Assembly (NCBI RefSeq): GCF_032854445.1
Contig: NW_027018016.1
Coordinates: 53,930-117,929 of the forward strand
Source: Liolophura sinensis
Taxonomy: Eukaryota; Mollusca; Polyplacophora; Chitonida; Chitonidae
Direction of reading: 5' to 3'
DNA: 64,000 bases
The notes below the pieces were generated by a model. That model searched no databases, had not been told where the DNA came from, and worked only from the letters and a program-made list of their open reading frames with translations. A program made the translations under genes and the position numbers. Each line of letters starts with the position of its first letter. The first letter of the stretch is position 1. Below are positions 27,028-37,250 of the stretch, one piece after another.

Positions 27028-29776
27028 CTATAAGTTATGTGCCCTTCGGTAGCCCAGAAGACCTGAAAATCTTTGGGCTAAGCCCATTTAACTCACCCAG
27101 CAATTGCCTTACTTCTAAGTGCAATACAATCTCAATGTCTTTATGTACGTGTAGAAAAACCACACCATTTGTACGTGAAAAACACAAGGTACTTGATACA
27201 GTCTGCTGTAAAAAGTACAACTGAACACTGACCCACTTCAGTAAGGTGCCAAAAGATGCGGAATTGAGCCAGGTATCGGCAGCTGTTGAAAAATTGCAAA
27301 TTTCCCTGGTTTCCATGGAGTAAGAGCCGTTGCTGGGCACGTGATTATGACATAAATGATCATTCAATTGTCACTACAGCCAAAGGTATTGGTCGGAGAG
27401 CAACGCGGTTTGCACCATTCGATTTCTCGTCACAAAATACGTCGGATTAGCCTCTTACCAGCAGCACTGGAACAGTTTTTCCACTTTTGCATTTTTGCCT
27501 GGTCTTTTTGTTAATTGAAATCGGCTACACTGTACTCTGTACAATCGCGACTGGTCATTACTATATTCAACTTTTGACTATAAGTTATGTGCCCTTCGGT
27601 AGCCCAGAAGACCTGAAATCTTTGGGCCAAGCCCATTGAACTCACCCAGCAATTGTCTTACTTCTAAGTGCAAGACAATCTCAATGCTTTTTTCTACGTG
27701 TAGAAAAACCAGACCATTTGTAATTAAAAAACACAAGGTACTTGATACAGTCTGCTGTAAAAAGTACAACTGACCACAGGCCCACATCAATAAGGTGCCA
27801 AAAGATGCGGAATTGGGCCAGGCATCGGCAGCTGTTAAAAAATTGGAAATATCCCTGGTTTCCATGGATTAAGAGCCGTTGCTAGGCACGTGATTATGAC
27901 ATCAATGATCATTCAATTGTCGCTACAGCCAAAAGTATTGGTCGGAGAGCAACGCGGTTTGCACCATTCGATTTCTCGTCACAAAATACGTCGGATTAGC
28001 CTCTTACCAGCAGCACTGGAACAGTTTTTCCACTTTTGCATTTTTGCCTGGTCTTTTTGTTAATTGAAATCGGCTACACTGTACTCTGTACAATCGCGAC
28101 TGGTCATTACTATATTCAACTTTTGACTATAAGTTATGTGCCCTTCGGTAGCCCAGAAGACCTATAAATCTTTGGGCTAAGCCCATTTAACTCACCCAGC
28201 AATTGCCTTACTTCTAAGTGCAAGACAATCTCAATGTCTTTATGTACGTGTAGAAAAACCACACCATTTGTACGTGAAAAACACAAAGTACTTGATACAG
28301 TCTGCTGTAAAAAGTACAACTGAACACTGACCCACTTCAGTAAGGTGCCAAAAGATGCGGAATTGAGCCAGGCATCGGCAGCTGTTGAAAAATTGCAAAT
28401 TTCCCTGGTTTCCATGGAGTAAGAGCCGTTGCTGGGCACGTGATTATGACATAAATGATCATTCAATTGTCACTACAGCCAAAAGTATTGGTCGGAGAGC
28501 AACGCGGTTTGCACCATTCGATTTCTCGTCACAAAATACGTCGGATTAGCCTCTTACTAGTAGCACTGGAACAGTTTTTCCACTTTTGCATTTTTGCCTG
28601 GTCTTTTTGTTAATTGAAACCGGCTACACTGTACTCTGTACAATCGCGACTGGTCATTACTATATTCAACTTTTGACTATAAGTTATGTGCCCTTTGGTA
28701 GCCCAGAAGACCTGAAATCTTTGGGCCAAGCCCATTTAACTCACCCAGCAATTGTCCTACTTCTAAGTGCAAGACAATCTCAATGTCTTTATCTACGTGT
28801 AGAAAAACCAGACCATTTGTACATAAAAAACACAAGGTACTTGATACAGTCTGCTGTAAAAAGTACAACTAAACAATGACCCACATTTATAAGGTGCCAA
28901 AAGATGCGGAATTGGGCCAGGCATCGGCAGCTGTTAAAAAATTGGAAATATCCCTGGTTTCCATGGATTAAGAGCCGTTGCTAGGCACGTGATTATGACA
29001 TCAATGATCATTCAATTGTCGCTACAGCCAAAAGTATTGGTCGGAGAGCAACGCGGTTTGCACCATTCGATTTCTCGTCACAAAATACGTCGGATTAGCC
29101 TCTTACCAGCAGCACTGGAACAGTTTTTCCACTTTTGCATTTTTGCCTGGTCTTTTTGTTAATTGAAATCGGCTACACTGTACTCTGTACAATCGCGACT
29201 GGTCATTACTATATTCAACTTTTGACTATAAGTTATGTGCCCTTCGGTAGCCCAGAAGACCTATAAATCTTTGGGCTAAGCCCATTTAACTCACCCAGCA
29301 ATTGCCTTACTTCTAAGTGCAAGACAATCTCAATGTCTTTATGTACGTGTAGAAAAACCACACCATTTGTACGTGAAAAACACAAAGTACTTGATACAGT
29401 CTGCTGTAAAAAGTACAACTGAACACTGACCCACTTCAGTAAGGTGCCAAAAGATGCGGAATTGAGCCAGGCATCGGCAGCTGTTGAAAAATTGCAAATT
29501 TCCCTGGTTTCCATGGAGTAAGAGCCGTTGCTGGGCACGTGATTATGACATAAATGATCATTCAATTGTCACTACAGCCAAAAGTATTGGTCGGAGAGCA
29601 ACGCGGTTTGCACCATTCGATTTCTCGTCACAAAATACGTCGGATTAGCCTCTTACCAGCAGCACTGGAACAGTTTTTCCACTTTTGCATTTTTACCTGG
29701 TCTTTTTGTTAATTGAAATCGGCTACACTGTACTCTGTACAATCGCGACTGGTCATTACTATATTCAACTTTTGAC
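27028..29776. repeat. Alternating 550/549 bp dimers, 1099 bp unit, 2.5 copies
   Basis: Landmark spacings run 550, 549, 550, 549, 550. The extra base lies in CCTGAAAATC or CCTATAAATC just after GAAGA. Sequence about 27792-28555 matches 28891-29654 closely, including the rare GGATTAAGAG. Confidence 0.88.
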
Positions 29777-30369
29777 TATAAGTTATGTGCCCTTCGGTAG
29801 CCCAGAAGACGTCAAATCTTTGGGCCAAGCCCATTTAACTCACCCAGCAATTGCCTTACTTCTAAGTGCAAGACAATCTCAATGTCTTTATCTACGTGTA
29901 GAAAAACCACACCATTTGTACATGAAAAACACAAGGTACTTGATACAGTCTGCTGTAAAAAGTACAACTGAACACTGACCCACTTCAGTAAGGTGCCAAA
30001 AGATTCGGAATTGAGCCAGGCATCGGCAGCTGTTGAAAAATTGCAAATTTCGCTGGTTTCCATGGAGTAAGAGCCGTTGCTGGGCACGTGATTATGACAT
30101 AAATGATCATTCAGTTGTCACTACAGCCAAAAGTATTGGTCGGAGAGCAACGCGGTTTGCACCATTCGATTTCTCGTCACAAAATACGTCGGATTAGCCT
30201 CTTACCAGCAGCACTGGAACAGTTTTTCCACTTTTGCATTTTTGCCTGGTCTTTTTGTTAATTGAAATCGGCTACACTGTACTCTGTACAATCGCGACTG
30301 GTCATTACTATATTCAACTTTTGACTATAAGTTATGTGCCCTTCGGTAGCCCAGAAGACGTCAAATCTT

Positions 30370-30382
30370 TGGGCTAAGCCCA
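30370..30382. other. 13 bp dyad TGGGCTAAGCCCA
   Basis: Six-base arms flank a single A. The motif is present in most monomers. In at least 21 monomers the centre is CCA, CTC, CGA or TCA instead of CTA, which weakens the dyad and also removes a TAA triplet in one plus-strand frame. Binding of any protein is not shown. Confidence 0.8.
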
Positions 30383-30395
30383 TTTAACTCACCCA

Positions 30396-30403
30396 GCAAT
30401 TGC
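30396..30403. other. 8 bp palindrome GCAATTGC
   Basis: Perfect palindrome inside CCCAGCAATTGCC. Common variants read GCAATTGT, which removes the outer base pair. It sits between two larger dyads. Confidence 0.7.
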
Positions 30404-30435
30404 CTTACTTCTAAGTGCAAGACAATCTCAATGTC

Positions 30436-30455
30436 TTTATCTACGTGTAGAAAAA
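30436..30455. other. Inverted repeat TTTATCTAC / GTAGAAAAA, 2 nt spacer
   Basis: Nine-base arms flank a GT spacer. In the common form one internal A opposes A. In a subset of monomers the left arm reads TTTTTCTAC and pairing is perfect over 9 bp; examples lie near 26590, 27690, 30985, 34280, 44728, 47472, 49670, 56818, 59010, 60108 and 62298. Confidence 0.8.
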
Positions 30456-30484
30456 CCACACCATTTGTACATGAAAAACACAAG

Positions 30485-30514
30485 GTACTTGATACAGTCT
30501 GCTGTAAAAAGTAC
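30485..30514. other. 30 nt imperfect hairpin, GTACTT...AAGTAC
   Basis: The outer stem GTACTT (30485-30490) pairs with AAGTAC (30509-30514). The inner stem TACAG (30493-30497) pairs with CTGTA (30502-30506). A GA/AA internal loop separates the stems and the apical loop is TCTG. The element recurs once per monomer. Rare departures are CTGCAGTA near 1006 and 4850, and AAATGTAC near 13641, 18976 and 36001. Confidence 0.8.
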
Positions 30515-30575
30515 AACTGAACACTGACCCACTTCAGTAAGGTGCCAAAAGATTCGGAATTGAGCCAGGCATTGG

Positions 30576-30581
30576 CAGCTG
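30576..30581. other. CAGCTG E-box-type hexamer
   Basis: CAGCTG occurs once per monomer, 58 bp start to start from CACGTG. Such hexamers bind bHLH proteins in eukaryotes. Here this is only a motif match, although it recurs with fixed spacing about 116 times. Confidence 0.6.
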
Positions 30582-30633
30582 TTGAAAAATTGCAAATTTC
30601 CCTGGTTTCCATGGAGTAAGAGCCGTTGCTGGG

Positions 30634-30639
30634 CACGTG
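30634..30639. other. CACGTG E-box-type hexamer
   Basis: The canonical CACGTG palindrome is present in most monomers. It is lost by single substitutions in at least fifteen: near 12671, 14316, 16512, 18711, 19101, 31182, 34480, 38331, 39982, 42727, 50416, 52064, 53710, 54260 and 63046. No binding evidence is available from sequence alone. Confidence 0.6.
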
Positions 30640-30650
30640 ATTATGACATA

Positions 30651-30660
30651 AATGATCATT
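30651..30660. other. 10 bp palindrome AATGATCATT
   Basis: Perfect palindrome in the ACATAAATGATCATTC form. In monomers reading CATCAATGATCATTGA it extends to a perfect 14 bp palindrome, for example at 57-70, 3901-3914 and 7745-7758. A CAATAATCATT variant (for example near 1696 and 5540) breaks it. Confidence 0.75.
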
Positions 30661-30826
30661 CAATTGTCACTACAGCCAAAAGTATTGGTCGGAGAGCAAC
30701 GCGGTTTGCACCATTCGATTTGTCGTCACAAAATACGTCGGATTAGCCTCTTACCAGCAGCACTGGAACAGTTTTTCCACTTTTGCATTTTTGCCTGGTC
30801 TTTTTGTTAATTGAAATCGGCTACAC

Positions 30827-30839
30827 TGTACTCTGTACA
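30827..30839. other. 13 bp dyad TGTACTCTGTACA
   Basis: Arms TGTAC and GTACA flank TCT. TCGCGA follows two bases after the dyad. A subset of monomers reads TGTACTATGTACC (for example near 2982, 8471, 12870 and 22041), which keeps only part of the right arm. Confidence 0.75.
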
Positions 30840-33800
30840 ATCGCGACTGGTCATTACTATATTCAACTTTTGACTATAAGTTATGTGCCCTTCGGTAGCC
30901 CAGAAGACCTGAAATCTTTGGGCCAAGCCCATTTAACTCACCCAGCAATTGTCTTACTTCTAAGTGCAAGACAATCTCAATGTTTTTTTCTACGTGTAGA
31001 AAAACCAGACCATTTGTACATAAAAAATAAAAGGTACTTGATACAGTCTGCTGTAAAAAGTACAACTGACCACAGGCCCACAACAATAAGGTGCCAAAAG
31101 ATGCGGAATTGAGCCAGGTATCGGCAGCTGTTGAAAAATTGCAAATTTCCCTGGTTTCCATGGAGTAAGAGCCGTTGCTGTGCACGTAATTATGACATAA
31201 ATGATCATTCAGTTGTCGCTACAGCCAAAAGTATTGGTCGGAGCGCAACGCGGTTTGCACCATTCGATTTCTCGTCACAAAACACGTCGGATTAGCCTCT
31301 TACTAGTAGCACTGGAACAGTTTTTCCACTTTTGCATTTTTGCCTGGTCTTTTTGTTAATTGAAACCGGCTACACTGTACTCTGTACAATCGCGACTGGT
31401 CATTACTATATTCAACTTTTGACTATAAGTTATGTGCCCTTCGGTAGCCCAGAAGACCTGAAATCTTTGGGCCAAGCCCATTTAACTCACCCAGCAATTG
31501 TCCTACTTCTAAGTCCAAGACAATCTCAATGTCTTTATCTACGTGTAGAAAAACCAGACCATTTGTACATAAAAAACACAAGGTACTTGATACAGTCTGC
31601 TGTAAAAAGTACAACTAAACAATGACCCACATTTATAAGGTGCCAAAAGATGCGGAATTGGGCCAGGCATCGGCAGCTGTTAAAAAATTGGAAATATCCC
31701 TGGTTTCCATGGAGTAAGAGCCGTTGCTAGGCACGTGATTATGACATCAATGATCATTCAATTGTCGCTACAGCCAAAAGTATTGGTCGGAGAGCAACGC
31801 GGTTTGCACCATTCGATTTCTCGTCACAAAATACGTCGGATTAGCCTCTTACCAGCAGCACTGGAACAGTTTTTCCACTTTTGCATTTTTGCCTGGTCTT
31901 TTTGTTAATTGAAATCGGCGACACTGTACTCTGTACAATCGCGACTGGTCATTACTATATTCAACTTTTGACTATAAGTTATGTGCCCTTCGGTAGCCCA
32001 GAAGACCTGAAAATCTTTGGGCTAAGCCCATTTAACTCACCCAGCAATTGCCTTACTTCTAAGTGCAAGACAATCTCAATGTCTTTATGTACGTGTAGAA
32101 AAACCACACCATTTGTACGTGACAAACACAAGGTACTTGATACAGTCTGCTGTAAAAAGTACAACTGAACACTGACCCACTTCAGTAAGGTGCCAAAAGA
32201 TGCGGAATTGAGCCAGGCATCGGCAGCTGTTGAAAAATTGCAAATTTCCCTGGTTTCCATGGAGTAAGAGCCGTTGTTGGGCACGTGATTATGACATAAA
32301 TGATCATTCAATTGTCACTACAGCCAAAAGTATTGGTCGGAGAGCAACGCGGTTTGCACCATTCCATTTCTCGTCACAAAATACGTCGGATTAGCCTCTT
32401 ACCAGCAGCACTGGAACAGTTTTTCCACTTTTGCATTTTTGCCTGGTCTTTTTGTTAATTGAAATCGGCTACACTGTACTCTGTACAATCGCGACTGGTC
32501 ATTACTATATTCAACTTTTGACTATAAGTTATGTGCCCTTCGGTCGCCCAGAAGACGTCAAATCTTTGGGCCAAGCCCATTTAACTCACCCAGCAATTGC
32601 CTTACCTCTAAGTGCAAGACAATCTCAATGTCTTTATCTACGTGTAGAAAAACCACACCATTTGTACATGAAAAACACAAGGTACTTGATACAGTCTGCT
32701 GTAAAAAGTACAACTGAACACTGACCCACTTCAGTAAGGTGCCAAAAGATTCGGAATTGAGCCAGGCATCGGTAGCTGTTGAAAAATTGCAAATTTCCCT
32801 GGTTTCCATGGAGTAAGAGCCGTTGCTGGGCACGTGATTATGACATAAATGATCATTCAGTTGTCACTACAGCCAAAAGTATTGGTCGGAGAGCAACGCG
32901 GTTTGCACCATTCGATTTGTCGTCACAAAATACGTCGGATTAGCCTCTTACCAGCAGCACTGGAACAGTTTTTCCACTTTTGCATTTTTGCCTGGTCTTT
33001 TTGTTAATTGAAACCGGCTACACTGTACTCTGTACAATCGCGACTGGTCATTACTATATTCAACTTTTGACTATAAGTTATGTGCCCTTTGGTAGCCCAG
33101 AAGACCTGAAATCTTTGGGCCAAGCCCATTTAACTCACCCAGCAATTGTCCTACTTCTAAGTCCAAGACAATCTCAATGTCTTTATCTACGTGTAGAAAA
33201 ACCAGACCATTTGTACATAAAAAACACAAGGTACTTGATACAGTCTGCTGTAAAAAGTACAACTAAACAATGACCCACATTTATAAGGTGCCAAAAGATG
33301 CGGAATTGAGCCAGGCATCGGCAGCTGTTGAAAAATTGCAAATTTCCCTGGTTTCCATGGAGTAAGAGCCGTTGTTGGGCACGTGATTATGACATAAATG
33401 ATCATTCAATTGTCACTACAGCCAAAAGTATTGGTCGGAGAGCAACGCGGTTTGCACCATTCCATTTCTCGTCACAAAATACGTCGGATTAGCCTCTTAC
33501 CAGCAGCACTGGAACAGTTTTTCCACTTTTGCATTTTTGCCTGGTCTTTTTGTTAATTGAAATCGGCTACACTGTACTCTGTACAATCGCGACTGGTCAT
33601 TACTATATTCAACTTTTGACTATAAGTTATGTGCCCTTCGGTAGCCCAGAAGACGTCAAATCTTTGGGCCAAGCCCATTTAACTCACCCAGCAATTGCCT
33701 TACTTCTAAGTGCAAGACAATCTCAATGTCTTTATCTACGTGTAGAAAAACCACACCATTTGTACATGAAAAACACAAGGTACTTGATACAGTCTGCTGT

Positions 33801-34576
33801 AAAAAGTACAACTGAACACTGACCCACTTCAGTAAGGTGCCAAAAGATTCGGAATTGAGCCAGGCATCGGCAGCTGTTGAAAAATTGCAAATTTCCCTGG
33901 TTTCCATGGAGTAAGAGCCGTTGCTACGCACGTGATTATGACATAAATGATCATTGAATTGTCGCTACAGCCAAAAGTATTGGTCGGAGAGCAACGCGGT
34001 TTGCACCATTCGATTTGTCGTCACAAAATACGTCGGATTAGCCTCTTACCAGCAGCACTGGAACAGTTTTTCCACTTTTGCATTTTTGCCTGGTCTTTTT
34101 GTTAATTGAAATCGGCTACACTGTACTCTGTACAATCGCGACTGGTCATTACTATATTCAACTTTTGACTATAAGTTATGTGCCCTTCGGTAGCCCAGAA
34201 GACCTGAAGTCTTTGGGCCAAGCCCATTTAACTCACCCAGCAATTGTCTTACTTCTAAGTGCAAGACAATCTCAATGTTTTTTTCTACGTGTAGAAAAAC
34301 CAGACCATTTGTACATAAAAAACAAAAGGTACTTGATACAGTCTGCTGTAAAAAGTACAACTGACCACAGGCCCACAACAATAAGGTGCCAAAAGATGCG
34401 GAATTGAGCCAGGTATCGGCAGCTGTTGAAAAATTGCAAATTTCCCTGGTTTCCATGGAGTAAGAGCCGTTGCTGTGCACGTAATTATGACATAAATGAT
34501 CATTCAGTTGTCGCTACAGCCAAAAGTATTGGTCGGAGCGCAACGCGGTTTGCACCATTCGATTTCTCGTCACAAA

Positions 34577-35023
34577 AACACGTCGGATTAGCCTCTTACT
34601 AGTAGCACTGGAACAGTTTTTCCACTTTTGCATTTTTGCCTGGTCTTTTTGTTAATTGAAACCGGCTACACTGTACTCTGTACAATCGCGACTGGTCATT
34701 ACTATATTCAACTTTTGACTATAAGTTATGTGCCCTTTGGTAGCCCAGAAGACCTGAAATCTTTGGCCAAGCCCATTTAACTCACCCAGCAATTGTCCTA
34801 CTTCTAAGTCCAAGACAATCTCAATGTCTTTATCTACGTGTAGAAAAACCACACCATTTGTACATAAAAAACACAAGGTACTTGATACGTCTGCTGTAAA
34901 AAGTACAACTAAACAATGACCCACATTTATAAGGTGCCAAAAGATGCGGAATTGGGCCAGGCATCGGCAGCCTGTTAAAAAATTGGAAATATCCCTGGTT
35001 TTCCATGGAGTAAGAGCCTATGC
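34577..35023. other. Cluster of five private indels
   Basis: Changes are an added A in CAAAAACACG, a lost G in CTTTGGCC, a lost base in GATACGTCTG, an added C in CAGCCTG and an added T in GGTTTTCC, plus the substitution AGCCTATGC. The sister tract at 31.3-31.73 kb is regular. Confidence 0.75.
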
Positions 35024-35470
35024 TAGGCACGTGATTATGACATCAATGATCATTCAATTGTCGCTACAGCCAAAAGTATTGGTCGGAGAGCAACGCGGTT
35101 TGCACCATTCGATTTCTCGTCACAAAATACGTCGGATTAGCCTCTTACCAGCAGCACTGGAACAGTTTTTCCACTTTTGCATTTTTGCCTGGTCTTTTTG
35201 TTAATTGAAATCGGCTACACTGTACTCTGTACAATCGCGACTGGTCATTACTATATTCAACTTTTGACTATAAGTTATGTGCCCTTCGGTAGCCCAGAAG
35301 ACCTATAAATCTTTGGGCTAAGCCCATTTAACTCACCCAGCAATTGCCTTACTTCAAAGTGCAAGACAATCTCAATGTCTTTATGTACGTGTAGAAAAAC
35401 CACACCATTTGTACGTGACAAACACAAGGTACTTGATACAGTCTGCTGTAAAAAGTACAACTGAACACTG

Positions 35471-37250
35471 ACCCACTTCAGTAAGGTGCCAAAAGATTCG
35501 GAATTGAACCAGGCATCGGCAGCTGTTGACGAATTGCAAATTTCCCTGGTTTCCATGGAGTAAGAGCCGTTGCTGTGCACGTGATTATGGCATCAATGAT
35601 CATTCAATTGTCGCTACAGCCAAAAGTATTGGTCGGAGAGCAACGCGGATTGCACCATTCCATTTCTCGTCACAAAATACGTCGGATTAGCCTCTTACTA
35701 GTAGCACTTGAAGAGTTTTTCCACTTTTGCATTTTTGCCTGGTCTTTTTGTTAATTGAAACCGGCTACACTGTACTCTGTACAATCGCGACTGGTCATTA
35801 CTATATTCAACTTTTGACTATAAGTTATGTGCCCTTCGGTAGCCGAGAAGACGTCAAATCTTTGGGCTAAGCCCATTTAACTCACCCAGCAATTGCCTTA
35901 CTTCTAAGTCCAAGATAATCTCAATGTCTTTATCTACGTGTAGAAAAACCAGACCATTTGTACATAAAAAACACAAGGTACTTGATACAGTCTGCTGTAA
36001 AATGTACAACTAAACACTGACCCACATTTATAAGGTGCCAAAAGATGCGGAATTGGGCCAGGCATCGGCAGCTGTTAAAAAATTGCAAATATCCCTGGTT
36101 TCCATGGAGTAAGAGCCGTTGCTGGGCACGTGATTATGACATCAATGATCATTCAATTGTCGCTACAGCCAAAAGTATTGGTCGGAGAGCAACGCGGTTT
36201 GCACCATTCGATTTCTCGTCACAAGATACGTCGAAATATCCTCTTACCAGCAGCACTGGAACAGTTTTTCCACTTTTGCATTTTTGCCTGGTCTTTTTGA
36301 TAATTGAAATCGGCTACACTGTACTCTGTACAATCGCTATTGGTCATTACTATATTCAACTTTTGACTATAAGTTATGTGCCCTTCGGTAGCCCAGTAGA
36401 CCTGAAATCTTTGGGCTAAGCCCATTTAACTCACCCAGCAATTGCCTTACTTCTAAGTGCAAGACAATCTCAATGTCTTTATCTACGTGTAGAAAAACCA
36501 CACCATTTGTACGTGAAAAACACAAGGTACTTGATACAGTCTGCTGTAAAAAGTACAACTGAACACTGACCCACTTCAGTAAGGTGCCAAAAGATGCGGA
36601 ATTGAGCCAGGCATCGGCAGCTGTTGAAAAATTGCAAATTTCCCTGGTTTCCATGGAGTAAGAGCCGTTGCTGGGCACGTGATTATGACATAAATGATCA
36701 TTCAATTGTCACTACAGCCAAAAGTATTAGTCGGAGAGCAACGCGGTTTGCACCATTCGATTTCTCGTCACAAAATACGTCGGATTAGCCTCTTACCAGC
36801 AGCACTGGAACAGTTTTTCCACTTTTGCATTTTTACCTGGTCTTTTTGATAATTGAAATCGGCTACATTGTACTTTGTACAATCGCTATTGGTCATTACT
36901 ATATTCAACTTTTGACTATAAGTTATGTGCCCTTCGGTAGCCCAGTAGACCTGAAATCTTTGGGCTAAGCCCATTTAACTCACCCAGCAATTGCCTTACT
37001 TCTAAGTGCAAGACAATCTCAATGTCTTTATCTACGTGTAGAAAAACCACACCATTTGTACGTGAAAAACACAAGGTACTTGATACAGTCTGCTGTAAAA
37101 AGTACAACTGAAACACTGACCCACTTCAGTAAGGTGCCAAAAGATGCGGAATTGAGCCAGGGCATCGGCAGCTGTTGAAAAAATTGCAAATTTCCCTGGT
37201 TTCCATGGAGTAAAGAGCCGTTTGCTGGGCACGTGATTATGACATAAATG
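35471..37250. repeat. Mixed monomers with a recent single-monomer duplication
   Basis: Two adjacent monomers around 36367 and 36916 share the uncommon marks CTATTGG and CCAGTAGACC, as expected for a one-unit duplication. The left part matches 13.1-13.7 kb. One-base insertions begin at about 37111. Confidence 0.8.

Larger units (their letters stand above)
30361..30909 (+). repeat. Reference monomer of the satellite (549 bp)
   Basis: This is a clean copy without private indels, used here as the coordinate reference. It has 41.9% GC. In order it holds the dyad TGGGCTAAGCCCA, GCAATTGC, a 20 nt inverted repeat around CTACGTGTAG, a 30 nt hairpin, the T-rich/A-rich junction near GGTGCCAAAAGAT, CAGCTG, CCATGG, CACGTG, AATGATCATT, a CpG-containing stretch around ACGTCGG, a pyrimidine-rich run, the dyad TGTACTCTGTACA and TCGCGA. 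Comparing offsets near 183 and 131 bp shows no clear internal subrepeat, apart from an 8 bp GCCAAAAG shared about 130 bp apart. The start chosen is arbitrary. Confidence 0.95.
30780..35470. repeat. 6-mer higher-order repeat, 3295 bp unit, about 1.4 copies
   Basis: The tract starting near 30780 recurs near 34075. Shared marks include AATGTTTTTTTC, GACCACAGGCCC, GGAGCGCAACG and GTGACAAACAC. Internal spacings are 549, 549, 550, 549, 549, 549. The second copy contains an indel cluster at 34577-35023. Confidence 0.82.

Noticed and set aside
30536-30560. TATA-like CATTTATAAGG in some monomers as a promoter
   Set aside because: It is one of several variants at this site (TTCAGTAAGG, ATGAATAAGG, ATTTATAAGG) and has no consistent downstream gene.
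30361-30663. Minus-strand frame of 91-112 codons repeated in most monomers
   Set aside because: It overlaps plus-strand open frames, begins at TTG or GTG in its long form (the first ATG is at the CCATGG, 30612 in the reference, leaving 83 codons), ends at different places through single substitutions, and is broken by indels in several units. The residues resemble no family I know. A 549 bp period divisible by 3 copies any chance open frame along the array.
30710-30730. CENP-B box-like TTCG near CCATTCGATTTCTCG
   Set aside because: The core needs an A and CGGG at set distances after TTCG. Here those positions do not match. CTTCGGTAGCC and ATTCGGAATTG also fail.
30705-30735. Pol III B-box or tRNA-derived SINE origin
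   Set aside because: TTCGATTTC only partly resembles a B-box, no A-box sits at the right distance and no cloverleaf can be drawn.
30361-30909. Origin from three 183 bp submonomers
   Set aside because: Comparing the reference monomer with itself at 183 bp offset showed no clear similarity by eye.
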